From the NCBI GenBank assembly GCA_015491595.1, contig WFVP01000440.1, positions 1 through 5,653 on the forward strand: a DNA stretch of 5,653 bases, written 5' to 3'. This stretch comes from Anaerolineales bacterium (GTDB lineage Bacteria > Chloroflexota > Anaerolineae > Anaerolineales > DRMV01). The notes beneath the pieces are model-generated. The model did no database searches, was not told the origin of the DNA, and saw nothing but the letters and a program-made list of their open reading frames with translations. Both the position numbers and the translations under genes were made by a program. Positions within the stretch are counted from its first letter, which is position 1, and the number at the start of each line of letters is the position of its first letter. Below are positions 1 through 5,652 of the stretch, piece after piece.

Positions 1-473
1 CCTGGGGAGAAGAGGCTACCCCGGCCCTGCGTCAGGCCAACATGACGGCCCTGGCCTTTCACCTGCCTCCGGGGCAAATCCTGCCCCTGGTGGCCTATTT
101 CCCGTCCCCGTGGTCCGAGCGGTGGCAGACCCGAGTGACCCTGTATCGGGCCCTGCCTTTGAACAAGAAGGCCCGGGCGCGCCGTTTTCCGCCCGTGACT
201 CTGGAGGACCCCGCGTATACTTGGGGTCCGGGGGGCCGTTGGGTGCGCATCACCACCGCCTGGCAGACCCAGGAGGAGGCGTCCTGGGTGCGGCTGGTGG
301 CCTGGGGTGTGGACGGTCGAGGCCGGGTGGCCGCGGCCCGGGCTTGGACCTGGGAAGGCCCCTTCCCCGAGGAGACCGTGCAAGACGTGGAGGTGTACCT
401 GTACACGGCAGGACCCCCGTTGCATCGGGTACACTTATTCGTCGAAGGGGTTCGGCTGGAGGCCGAGCCGTAG
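1..473 (+). CDS. C-terminal part of an unrecognised protein (5' end outside window)
   Basis: The reading frame is open from the left edge (first full codon at base 3) to a TAG stop at 471-473. An ATG at 42 exists, but it has no good ribosome site and the codons before it (W-G-E-E-A-T-P...) read like ordinary protein, so I treat this as the tail of a longer gene. The visible ~157 residues have no membrane segment and are rich in Trp, Arg, Pro and Val. They alternate hydrophobic strands with turns, suggesting beta-sandwich folds. One segment (VRLVAWGVDGRGRV, then an acidic/Pro turn, VEVYLYTAGPP and VHLFVEG) has the rhythm of FxLYD-like domains, which are often tandem in surface proteins. An earlier LPPGQILPLVAYFP segment could be the end of a preceding copy. 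That domain reading is inference and weak. The stop is 46 bases before dprA on the same strand, so the two may be cotranscribed. Confidence 0.6.
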   Translation, partial: WGEEATPALRQANMTALAFHLPPGQILPLVAYFPSPWSERWQTRVTLYRALPLNKKARARRFPPVTLEDPAYTWGPGGRWVRITTAWQTQEEASWVRLVAWGVDGRGRVAAARAWTWEGPFPEETVQDVEVYLYTAGPPLHRVHLFVEGVRLEAEP

Positions 474-519
474 ACGAGGACGCGGTTCGTCCGTATCTCG
501 CATCACGAGGACGGTGTCT

Positions 520-1611
520 ATGGCCCTTACCTTCGAAGAGCGTGCCGCCTGGGTAGGTCTGCATCGGGTGAAAGGCATCGGCCCGGTGCGGTTCCGCCGT
601 CTCCTGGACCATTTCGGGTCGGCCCAGGAAGCCTGGCGGGCGTCCCCTAAGGAGCTGGAACAGGTGGGGGTGACGGGGCAGGCCCTGGAGGAGTTCCTGG
701 CAACCCGCCAGCAGGTGGACCCCCGGGCACTGCTGGAACAGTGGGAGAAGAAGGGCATCGCGGTGGTCACGTGGGAGGACCCCGACTATCCCCCGCGGCT
801 TAAACACATCTCCCAGTCGCCCCCGGTCCTTTACATGAAAGGCCGTTGGATTTCCCAGGACGACTGGGCCGTGGCCGTGGTCGGGACCCGCAAGGCCACC
901 ACCTACGGGCGGCGGGTGACCGAGGAAATCGTGGATTTCCTGGTGCAGCACCGGGTGACGGTGGTGAGCGGCCTGGCGCGGGGCATTGACGGGTACGCAC
1001 ACGAAGCCGCGCTCAAGGCCGGCGGACGGACCATCGCCGTGCTGGGCAGCGGGCCGGACATCATCTACCCGCCCGAACACGCCGCCCTGGCCCGGCGCAT
1101 TGAGGCCAGTGGGGCCCTGATAAGCGATTATCCTCCGGGCACGCCGCCGGATGGGGTGCACTTCCCCGCGCGTAACCGTATCATCTCTGGCCTGAGCCTG
1201 GCTGTGGTCGTGGTGGAGGCCGGGGAGCGCAGCGGCGCGCTCATCACCGCGGCCTTTGCCGCGGACCAGGGGCGGGAGGTCTTCGCCGTGCCGGGCTCGA
1301 TTTACGCCGCCCAGAGCCAGGGGACCCTGCGCCTCATCCAGCAGGGCGCGCACCTCTTGCGGCGGCCCCAGGACCTGGCCCAGGTGCTGGACCTGCGCCT
1401 GGTGCCGGAGCACCAGCAGGCCCGCCTCACCCTGCCGGACGACCCCATGGAGCGGCTGTTGTGGGAAAACCTGCAAGAGCCTCTCCACGTGGACGACCTG
1501 TGCGCCCGTACCGGGTTGCCCAGTGCGCAGGTCAGCGCCCTCCTCATCCTGATGGAACTCAAGGGACTGGTGCGGCAGGTGGGCAATATGACCTACGTCG
1601 CAGTGCGCTGA
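520..1611 (+). CDS. dprA: DNA-processing protein DprA/Smf
   Basis: DprA is a cytoplasmic protein that binds incoming single-stranded DNA during natural transformation, protects it and loads RecA; homologues occur widely even in bacteria not known to be competent. The product is 363 residues, normal for the family. Residues about 1-65 form the N-terminal SAM/helix-hairpin-helix region (VKGIGPVRFRRLL at 17-29). Residues about 110-292 form the Rossmann-like DNA-binding core: VVGTRKATTYG (120-130), SGLARGID (150-157), PARNRIISG (216-224), EAGERSGALITA (233-244) and VPGS (258 region). The usual Asn of the GxN-x-LI..GA motif is replaced by Leu270 (GTLRLIQQGA), which is atypical. Residues about 306-363 are the C-terminal winged-helix (DML1-like) domain. 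ATG 520 was chosen because the protein there begins just before the conserved N-terminal helix; a modest GAGG at 507-510 lies 9 bases upstream. The open frame extends upstream, but that sequence overlaps the previous gene and is unlike the family. Its frequent neighbour topA is not present downstream. Confidence 0.95.
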   Translation: MALTFEERAAWVGLHRVKGIGPVRFRRLLDHFGSAQEAWRASPKELEQVGVTGQALEEFLATRQQVDPRALLEQWEKKGIAVVTWEDPDYPPRLKHISQSPPVLYMKGRWISQDDWAVAVVGTRKATTYGRRVTEEIVDFLVQHRVTVVSGLARGIDGYAHEAALKAGGRTIAVLGSGPDIIYPPEHAALARRIEASGALISDYPPGTPPDGVHFPARNRIISGLSLAVVVVEAGERSGALITAAFAADQGREVFAVPGSIYAAQSQGTLRLIQQGAHLLRRPQDLAQVLDLRLVPEHQQARLTLPDDPMERLLWENLQEPLHVDDLCARTGLPSAQVSALLILMELKGLVRQVGNMTYVAVR

Positions 1612-1642
1612 GCCTGGTCTTCCTCCTTCCGGCCAATCCAAA

Positions 1643-1671
1643 CTCGCAAGATTTGTAATCTGTGCTACAAT
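1643..1671 (+). promoter_or_regulatory. Candidate sigma-70 type promoter of the cox operon
   Basis: TACAAT at 1666-1671 matches the -10 consensus in five of six bases and is preceded by TGC (1663-1665), giving an extended -10 box. The -35 region near 1643-1649 (CTCGCAA) is a poor match, which an extended -10 can tolerate. The surrounding AT-richer patch contrasts with the GC-rich genes on both sides. Transcription would begin near 1678, leaving a leader of about 80 bases before coxB. No experimental support; prediction from motif only. Confidence 0.5.
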
Positions 1672-1688
1672 GGGGCCGTCATCAGTGT

Positions 1689-1714
1689 AACCCGACGGGG
1701 AGTTCGGGGTTTTT
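1689..1714 (+). terminator. Possible intrinsic terminator or attenuator in the coxB leader
   Basis: CCCGA (1691-1695) pairs with TCGGG (1704-1708). After a bulged G1709, the flanking AA (1689-1690) can pair with TT (1710-1711), and a run of five T follows (1710-1714). The stem is short and the loop is 8 bases, so it is weaker than the terminator after coxC. It lies just downstream of the predicted cox transcript start. It could stop readthrough from dprA, act as an attenuator for the cox genes, or be incidental. Confidence 0.35.
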
Positions 1715-1729
1715 CTCAAAGAACCATCC

Positions 1730-1762
1730 ATGATTGCGCGAAAGGGAGGTTGGGCCCGATGA
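1730..1762 (+). CDS. Possible 10-codon leader peptide overlapping coxB start
   Basis: An ATG at 1730 opens a short frame encoding MIARKGGWAR that ends in TGA at 1760-1762. The stop shares bases with the coxB ATG (1759-1761), making an ATGA junction. The frame contains the coxB ribosome site, so ribosomes translating it would cover that site and could reinitiate at coxB. There is no strong ribosome site for the peptide itself (only AAAGAA at 1718-1723), and a 10-codon frame can easily occur by chance. Reported as a possibility only. Confidence 0.18.
   Translation: MIARKGGWAR
1743..1750 (+). promoter_or_regulatory. Ribosome binding site that sets the coxB start
   Basis: AGGGAGGT lies 8 bases before ATG 1759, an ideal spacing. 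The in-frame TTG at 1750 overlaps this site and so cannot be served by it, which decides in favour of ATG 1759 over the longer reading. Confidence 0.7.
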
Positions 1763-2760
1763 AACGACACCTGATGCGTGCCGTAATCCTTGTGCTGATA
1801 CTGGCCGGGGGTTTGGGTTATCTGGTCTACACGGGCTTTGAGGTGTTCGTTCCGCCCCTGGCCAGCCAGGAGGGGACGCGCATTGACCAGCTCCTGCGTT
1901 TCCAGTTCTTCCTCATTGCGGCCATTTTCTCCCTGGTCGTCGGACTGGCCGTTTACGCCGTTCTGGTCTTCCGTCGCCGCGGGGACGAAGAGGAAGCCGG
2001 GGAATACATCCACGGCAACCCCACTCTGGAAATCACCTGGACGGTGATTCCTCTCCTCATCGTCCTGGGGTTGAGCGCGGTGACCACGCGGGATTTCTTC
2101 TGGATGCGCCGGCCCGATTACGACATGGTGGTCAAAGTCACCGGTCAGCAGTTTGCCTGGATTTTTGAATATCCCGACTACGGCATCAAGTCCGCAGAGC
2201 TGGTGGTCCCCACGGGGAAGCGCATCAAGTTCGAGCTTCAATCCGTGGACGTCATCCACAGTTTTTGGGTGCCCGAATGGCGGGTGAAGGAGGACCTGGT
2301 CCCGGGTTTGACCACCTACGTCTACATCACCCCCACCCAGGAGGGCGAGTTCAAACTCCGGTGTGCCGAGCTGTGCGGTGTGGGCCACGCGACCATGCGG
2401 GCCCCGGTTCGGGTGGTGAGCCCCGAGGCCTTCGAAGCCTGGGTGGCGGAGCAAATGCCGCCGGCCGACCCGGTGGCCTTGGGTGAGAAACTGGTCTCCC
2501 AGTACTGTGCGTCTTGCCATTCCTTGGACGGTTCGCAGCGGGTCGGTCCTACGTTCCTGGGTATCTTCGGACGCGAGGTGACCTTCACCGATGGGACCAC
2601 GGCGACCGTGGACGAGGATTACATTCGCGAGTCCATCCGGGAGCCCCAGGCCAAGGTGGTGGAAGGCTTCCAGCCCATCATGCCGCCCTTTGGCCCGGAC
2701 CGGCTTTCGGATGAAGAGGTGGACGCCATTATCGCGTTCCTGAAAACCCTGGAGAAGTGA
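1759..2760 (+). CDS. coxB: Cytochrome c oxidase subunit II fused to cytochrome c (caa3 type)
   Basis: Subunit II receives electrons on the outer face of the cytoplasmic membrane and passes them through the binuclear CuA centre to heme a of subunit I. The 333-residue product has an N-terminal hydrophobic, signal-like segment (about 8-27) and two membrane helices (about 48-70 and 93-109) joined by a charged cytoplasmic loop with HGNPTLEITW (85-94). The cupredoxin domain (about 120-220) carries the full CuA ligand set: His167 in VIHSFW, then Cys202, Glu204, Cys206, His210 and Met213 in CAELCGVGHATM. Trp134 in QFAWIF matches the aromatic electron-entry patch. A class I cytochrome c domain follows (about 236-333), with CASCH (250-254) binding heme c and Met308 in IMPPF as likely axial ligand. 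The fusion defines a caa3 oxidase. It is first in the cox operon, 15 bases before coxA. Start ATG 1759 is fixed by the ribosome site. Confidence 0.97.
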   Translation: MKRHLMRAVILVLILAGGLGYLVYTGFEVFVPPLASQEGTRIDQLLRFQFFLIAAIFSLVVGLAVYAVLVFRRRGDEEEAGEYIHGNPTLEITWTVIPLLIVLGLSAVTTRDFFWMRRPDYDMVVKVTGQQFAWIFEYPDYGIKSAELVVPTGKRIKFELQSVDVIHSFWVPEWRVKEDLVPGLTTYVYITPTQEGEFKLRCAELCGVGHATMRAPVRVVSPEAFEAWVAEQMPPADPVALGEKLVSQYCASCHSLDGSQRVGPTFLGIFGREVTFTDGTTATVDEDYIRESIREPQAKVVEGFQPIMPPFGPDRLSDEEVDAIIAFLKTLEK

Positions 2761-2762
2761 TT

Positions 2763-2774
2763 GGGGAGGTGATC
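2763..2774 (+). promoter_or_regulatory. Extended Shine-Dalgarno site of coxA
   Basis: GGAGGTGATC at 2765-2774 is a ten-base perfect complement to the conserved 3' end of 16S rRNA (known consensus), much longer than the usual four to six bases. It fills nearly all of the 15-base gap between coxB and coxA. Two adjacent ATG codons follow at 2776 and 2779. The core GGAGG is 6 bases from the first and 9 from the second, so either could be used. Confidence 0.75.
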
Positions 2775-2775
2775 C

Positions 2776-4659
2776 ATGATGCATGTTCTGAGCACCGGTT
2801 TGGTGCGGGGCCTGCTGGGCCAGGCCGTGGGCTTTTTGCTGGGCATTGCCCTGGTGTTGTTGGGCCGTTCCTTGCTGGGACTGGACGCCTCCTGGGCGGC
2901 TTCCCAGCAGCCAGCCCTGGTGTCCGGCGCGGTGGTCAGCGTGCTGGGGTTCATGCTGGCCTCGGGCATGGTCTCCGATTGGTTGAAGGAAGCCATGGGT
3001 CAGCCGGCGCCCATGCGCCACGGACCGCCTGAAGGGCGCCCCAAGTGGTGGCGCTACCTGAGCGTGGATTACAACCACAAGGTCATCGGCATTCAGTACG
3101 GCGCGACCAGCATCATCCTCATCGGCCTGGCGGGTCTGGTGGCGGTCATCTTCCGCATCGAGCTGACCAAGCCCGGCATCGATTTCCTGGACCCCAACCG
3201 GTTCAACACCCTCATCGGGTGGCACGGCATCGTCATGATTGCCGCCATCCTGTTGGGCGTCGGTGGGATGGCCAACTACCTGGTCCCCTTGATGGTGGGC
3301 GCGCGCGACATGGCCTTCCCCCGGCTCAACGCCTTCGCGTTCTGGATTAACATCCCGGGCGTGGTGTTGGTGGTCCTGGCCCTGTTCTTCGGCTGGGACA
3401 CCGGGTGGACGGGATATCCGCCCCTGGGTGTCTTCTCCCTGGCGGGTGTGGACCTCTTCTACCTGGGCGTGTTCTTCGTGGGTCTCTCGTCCATCCTGGG
3501 CGCGGTGAACATCATCGCCACCGCGCTGGGGATGCGCGCCAAGGGCATGACCCTCTTCCGCATGCCCATCTTCGTGTGGTCCATGCTGGCCACTTCCCTC
3601 ATTGCGCTAACGGCCACCCAGCTCATCGGTTTGTCCTTCGTATTGGTGGTCCTGGAGCGCACGTTCGATATGCACTTCTTCTCGCCCATTTTGACGGAAC
3701 ACGCGAAAGCCCTGGGTGCCCCTCCGGGGAACCCGCTTCTGTTCCAGCATCTCTTCTGGTTCTATTCCCACCCGGCCGTGTACGTCTTCGTGTTGCCCGG
3801 GTTGGGCATCATCAGTGAGTTGCTCCCGGTCTTCGCGCGCAAGCCTTTGTTCGGGTACAAGTGGGTGGCCATGGCGTCCATGGCCATCGCGCTGGTGGGC
3901 TTCCTGGTTTGGGGCCACCACATGTTCACCTCGGGCATGAGCGACATCATGCGGGTGACCATGATGTGGACCACCCTGCTGGTCGCGGTGCCCACGGGCA
4001 TCAAGTTCTTCAACTGGCTGGCCACGCTGTGGGGAGGGAAGCTCACCTTCCCCACGCCCATGCTCTTCGTCATGGGTGCGCTGTCCATCTTCCTCATCGG
4101 CGGCCTCAGTGGCCCGCCCAACGGCACGGTGACCACGGACCTGTTCCTGCACGACACCTACTGGATTGTGGGGCACTTCCACGCCACCATGTTCGGCGGC
4201 TTCTTCTACCCCTACATCGCCGCGGTGTACTACTGGTTCCCCAAGGTCACCGGACGCATGTACAACGAGAAACTGGGCAAGCTCCACTTCTGGCTCATGA
4301 CCCCGGCCTTCTGGGCCATGTCCTTGAGCCAGATGATGGCGGGACTATGGGGGATGCGCCGCCGCATCGTGGATTACGACCCCGCGTTGGGCATCGAACC
4401 CTTCCACATGGTGACCACGGTGGCGGGCATCGTGATTTTCGTGGCCATGACCATCTTCGTGGTGAACATCGTGTGGAGCGCGGTCAAGGGACCGGTGGCC
4501 GAGGCCAACCCCTGGAAGTCCCGTTCGCCGGAGTTCCAGCTCCCCTCGCCGGTACCCGAGTACAACTACGACCGTCCTTTGGTGGTGGTCAGCAACCCGT
4601 ACGATTACGGGCGTCCTGAGCCGTACGTGGTCTTCGCCTCAGGCAGCGCCACCGACTGA
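2776..4659 (+). CDS. coxA: Cytochrome c oxidase subunit I, A2-type, with N-terminal two-helix extension
   Basis: Catalytic membrane subunit that reduces O2 to water at heme a3/CuB and pumps protons. The 627-residue product (626 if the second Met is used) has all metal ligands: His150 (GWHGIVM) and His469 for low-spin heme a, His467 (VGHFHA) for high-spin heme a3, and His332, His381 and His382 for CuB. Tyr336 is the cross-linked tyrosine. Helix VI reads YSHPAVY (330-336): the proton-channel Glu of A1 enzymes is Ala, and the Tyr-Ser pair of A2 enzymes is present. D-channel Asp178 and Asn185 are kept (the second Asn is Ala186), as is K-channel Lys410 (PTGIK). The family core starts near residue 90 (KWWRYLSVDYNHK) and has 12 helices. 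Before it are about 90 extra residues with two predicted helices (about 14-33 and 47-67). The C-terminal tail (NPW, PEYNYDRP, NPYDY) is typical of the family. The heme type (A versus O) cannot be read from sequence. Confidence 0.97.
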   Translation: MMHVLSTGLVRGLLGQAVGFLLGIALVLLGRSLLGLDASWAASQQPALVSGAVVSVLGFMLASGMVSDWLKEAMGQPAPMRHGPPEGRPKWWRYLSVDYNHKVIGIQYGATSIILIGLAGLVAVIFRIELTKPGIDFLDPNRFNTLIGWHGIVMIAAILLGVGGMANYLVPLMVGARDMAFPRLNAFAFWINIPGVVLVVLALFFGWDTGWTGYPPLGVFSLAGVDLFYLGVFFVGLSSILGAVNIIATALGMRAKGMTLFRMPIFVWSMLATSLIALTATQLIGLSFVLVVLERTFDMHFFSPILTEHAKALGAPPGNPLLFQHLFWFYSHPAVYVFVLPGLGIISELLPVFARKPLFGYKWVAMASMAIALVGFLVWGHHMFTSGMSDIMRVTMMWTTLLVAVPTGIKFFNWLATLWGGKLTFPTPMLFVMGALSIFLIGGLSGPPNGTVTTDLFLHDTYWIVGHFHATMFGGFFYPYIAAVYYWFPKVTGRMYNEKLGKLHFWLMTPAFWAMSLSQMMAGLWGMRRRIVDYDPALGIEPFHMVTTVAGIVIFVAMTIFVVNIVWSAVKGPVAEANPWKSRSPEFQLPSPVPEYNYDRPLVVVSNPYDYGRPEPYVVFASGSATD

Positions 4660-4688
4660 GGTCATCCTGGTTTTGGGAGGAAACGGAC

Positions 4689-4883
4689 ATGAAATCCGCC
4701 TATCGCATCGGTGTGATTGTGCTCATCGGCCTGGCTATCCTCACCCTCATCGAGTACGGATTGGCCCAGGTCGGCGGCTTGGCCGTGCCTTTGCTCCTGG
4801 TGGCCGTGTTCAAGGCGGCCCTCATTCTGGAGTACTACATGCACTTTTCCCACCTCTGGGGTGAAGAAGGAGGGTCCCGATGA
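4689..4883 (+). CDS. coxD: Small cytochrome c oxidase subunit IV (prokaryotic COX4 type)
   Basis: A 64-residue membrane protein with two helices (about 7-24 and 31-52). Its second helix ends in FKAALILEYYMHFSHLW (41-57), with Lys42, Glu48 and the YYMH pattern typical of the small bacterial oxidase subunit IV family. Family members are non-catalytic and are thought to support assembly or stability of the CuB site. GGGAGGA at 4675-4681 lies 7 bases before ATG 4689. It follows coxA by 29 bases, and its TGA overlaps the coxC ATG (ATGA at 4880-4883), which implies translational coupling. It sits before subunit III, whereas in the Bacillus ctaCDEF order it comes last. The gene symbol follows function and position; ctaF or cyoD-like names are also used. 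The N-terminal half is poorly conserved, so the assignment rests on the second helix and context. Confidence 0.85.
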   Translation: MKSAYRIGVIVLIGLAILTLIEYGLAQVGGLAVPLLLVAVFKAALILEYYMHFSHLWGEEGGSR

Positions 4884-5488
4884 GCCACGTGGAACACCTG
4901 GAACACGCCGAGGAATTGACCTACGCCCAGCGCCTTCGCCTGAACCGCTGGGGCCTGTGGATGTTTCTGGTCTCCGAGAGCTTCATGTTCGCGGGCCTGT
5001 TCGCCGCGCGCTTCTACTTGTGGGGCAACACCCGGCCTGAGCTGGACCAGACCCTGGGCCTCATCCTGACCTCGGTGCTGCTGGTGAGCAGTTTCTTCAT
5101 GAATCGCGCGGAGACGGCCATCTCGGTGGGAGACCGTAAGGAGTTCCTCCGCTCGCTGCTCATCACCGCGGGCCTGGGCACCGCTTTCCTTCTGGGAGTG
5201 GTGGGCTTCGAGTGGGGCCTGTTCCTGCCCGAGGGTCCCCACATCCTCCCCTCCGATGGCGCCTTCGGCGCGGTGCTCTACGGCATGACCGGGTTCCATG
5301 CCTTCCACGTGCTCACCGGGATCATCTTCATCCTCATCATCTGGAACCTGGGCCGCAAGGGGCACTTCTCTCCCGAACGTTACTGGGGCGTGGAGGCCTG
5401 TGCGGTGTACTGGCACTTCGTGGACCTGGTGTGGGTCTTCTTCTACCCGGCCCTCTACCTCATCGGTCAGGCAGTGACCGCGGGCTAA
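4880..5488 (+). CDS. coxC: Cytochrome c oxidase subunit III
   Basis: Subunit III is a membrane protein without redox centres that packs against subunit I and helps maintain proton uptake and enzyme stability. The product is 202 residues with five predicted helices (about 22-44, 58-74, 90-115, 128-155, 172-197), the short bacterial form that lacks the first two helices of the mitochondrial protein. Family marks are Glu33 in VSESFMFAG, the helix IV motif GFHAFHVLTG (138-147) and the helix V signature VEACAVYWHFVDLVWVFFYP (171-190). The N-terminus is His/Glu-rich (SHVEHLEHAEEL) and would face the cytoplasm. AAGGAGG at 4867-4873 is 6 bases before ATG 4880, inside the coxD coding sequence. The gene is last in the operon and is followed 30 bases later by an intrinsic terminator. 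Ubiquinol oxidase subunit III is the alternative, but the CuA and heme c in the neighbouring CoxB argue for a cytochrome c oxidase. Confidence 0.95.
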   Translation: MSHVEHLEHAEELTYAQRLRLNRWGLWMFLVSESFMFAGLFAARFYLWGNTRPELDQTLGLILTSVLLVSSFFMNRAETAISVGDRKEFLRSLLITAGLGTAFLLGVVGFEWGLFLPEGPHILPSDGAFGAVLYGMTGFHAFHVLTGIIFILIIWNLGRKGHFSPERYWGVEACAVYWHFVDLVWVFFYPALYLIGQAVTAG

Positions 5489-5518
5489 TCGCGCCCCCCA
5501 TCTCGAAACCCTGCAACC

Positions 5519-5550
5519 AAGAGGCAGCGGTTCGACCGCTGCCTCTTTTT
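5519..5550 (+). terminator. Intrinsic terminator of the cox operon
   Basis: AAGAGGCAGCGGT (5519-5531) pairs perfectly with ACCGCTGCCTCTT (5535-5547) around a 3-base TCG loop, and a T-run occupies 5546-5550. The 13-base-pair GC-rich stem directly before the T-run is a textbook rho-independent terminator. It lies 30 bases after the coxC stop and closes the operon. The A-rich flank (CCAAGAGG) provides only a short T/A run for the opposite strand, so it is best read as unidirectional. Confidence 0.93.
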
Positions 5551-5615
5551 GCTTCCCACGTCCCAAGGCCGGACGGCAAGACGGGCAGTTCAACCGCCGG
5601 AACTTGCGGCAGCGT

Positions 5616-5630
5616 CCTGTACAATACAGG
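5616..5630 (+). promoter_or_regulatory. Candidate promoter -10 box inside a perfect inverted repeat
   Basis: TACAAT at 5620-5625 is identical to the proposed -10 box upstream of coxB. It is embedded in CCTGTA-CAA-TACAGG, a perfect 6+6 inverted repeat. No -35 match sits at normal spacing (TTGCGG at 5604-5609 is too close, 10 bases away). The arrangement would suit a promoter for the gene beyond the right edge, with the repeat as a possible operator. The call rests on motif and position only. Confidence 0.35.
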
Positions 5631-5646
5631 CAGGAGATTCAACGGA

Positions 5647-5652
5647 AGAGGA
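5647..5652 (+). promoter_or_regulatory. Probable ribosome binding site of a gene beyond the right edge
   Basis: AGAGGA ends one base before the window edge. A second site, AGGAG, is at 5632-5636, but no ATG, GTG or TTG follows it at usable spacing within the window. A start codon a few bases beyond the edge would fit. This agrees with the promoter-like sequence at 5620-5625 and the terminator upstream, which together mark a new transcription unit. Confidence 0.35.

Noticed and set aside
307..519. Upstream extension of the dprA frame
   Set aside because: It overlaps the preceding gene in another frame and does not resemble the DprA N-terminus; ATG 520 gives the normal family length.
1750..1758. 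TTG start for coxB three codons upstream of ATG 1759
   Set aside because: The TTG overlaps the AGGGAGGT ribosome site, leaving no spacing; ATG 1759 is correctly spaced.
1612..1758. Riboswitch or small RNA gene in the gap before coxB
   Set aside because: I see only a short hairpin and a minimal reading frame; no recognisable riboswitch core or longer structured RNA.
250..3225. Very long open frame on the - strand (991 codons)
   Set aside because: It runs antisense across dprA, coxB and part of coxA, and through the intergenic gap. Its translation is low-complexity, rich in His, Gly, Arg, Pro and Gln, with no recognisable motif. This is the usual mirror of GC-rich coding DNA, and the + strand genes have complete family signatures.
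3607..4287. 226-codon - strand frame inside coxA
   Set aside because: Antisense shadow of a strongly conserved membrane protein gene; His/Glu/Gly-rich composition reflects the codons of coxA.
3861..4619. 252-codon + strand frame inside coxA
   Set aside because: Out-of-frame shadow of coxA, rich in His, Gly and Arg; the coxA frame has intact CuB and heme ligands throughout.
4835..5593. 252-codon - strand frame across coxC and the terminator
   Set aside because: It overlaps coxC and runs through the terminator hairpin; no family-like motif and composition typical of a shadow.
5460..5642. 60-codon - strand frame at the right edge
   Set aside because: It is read through the operon terminator and the promoter-like region, has no convincing ribosome site and shows no motif.
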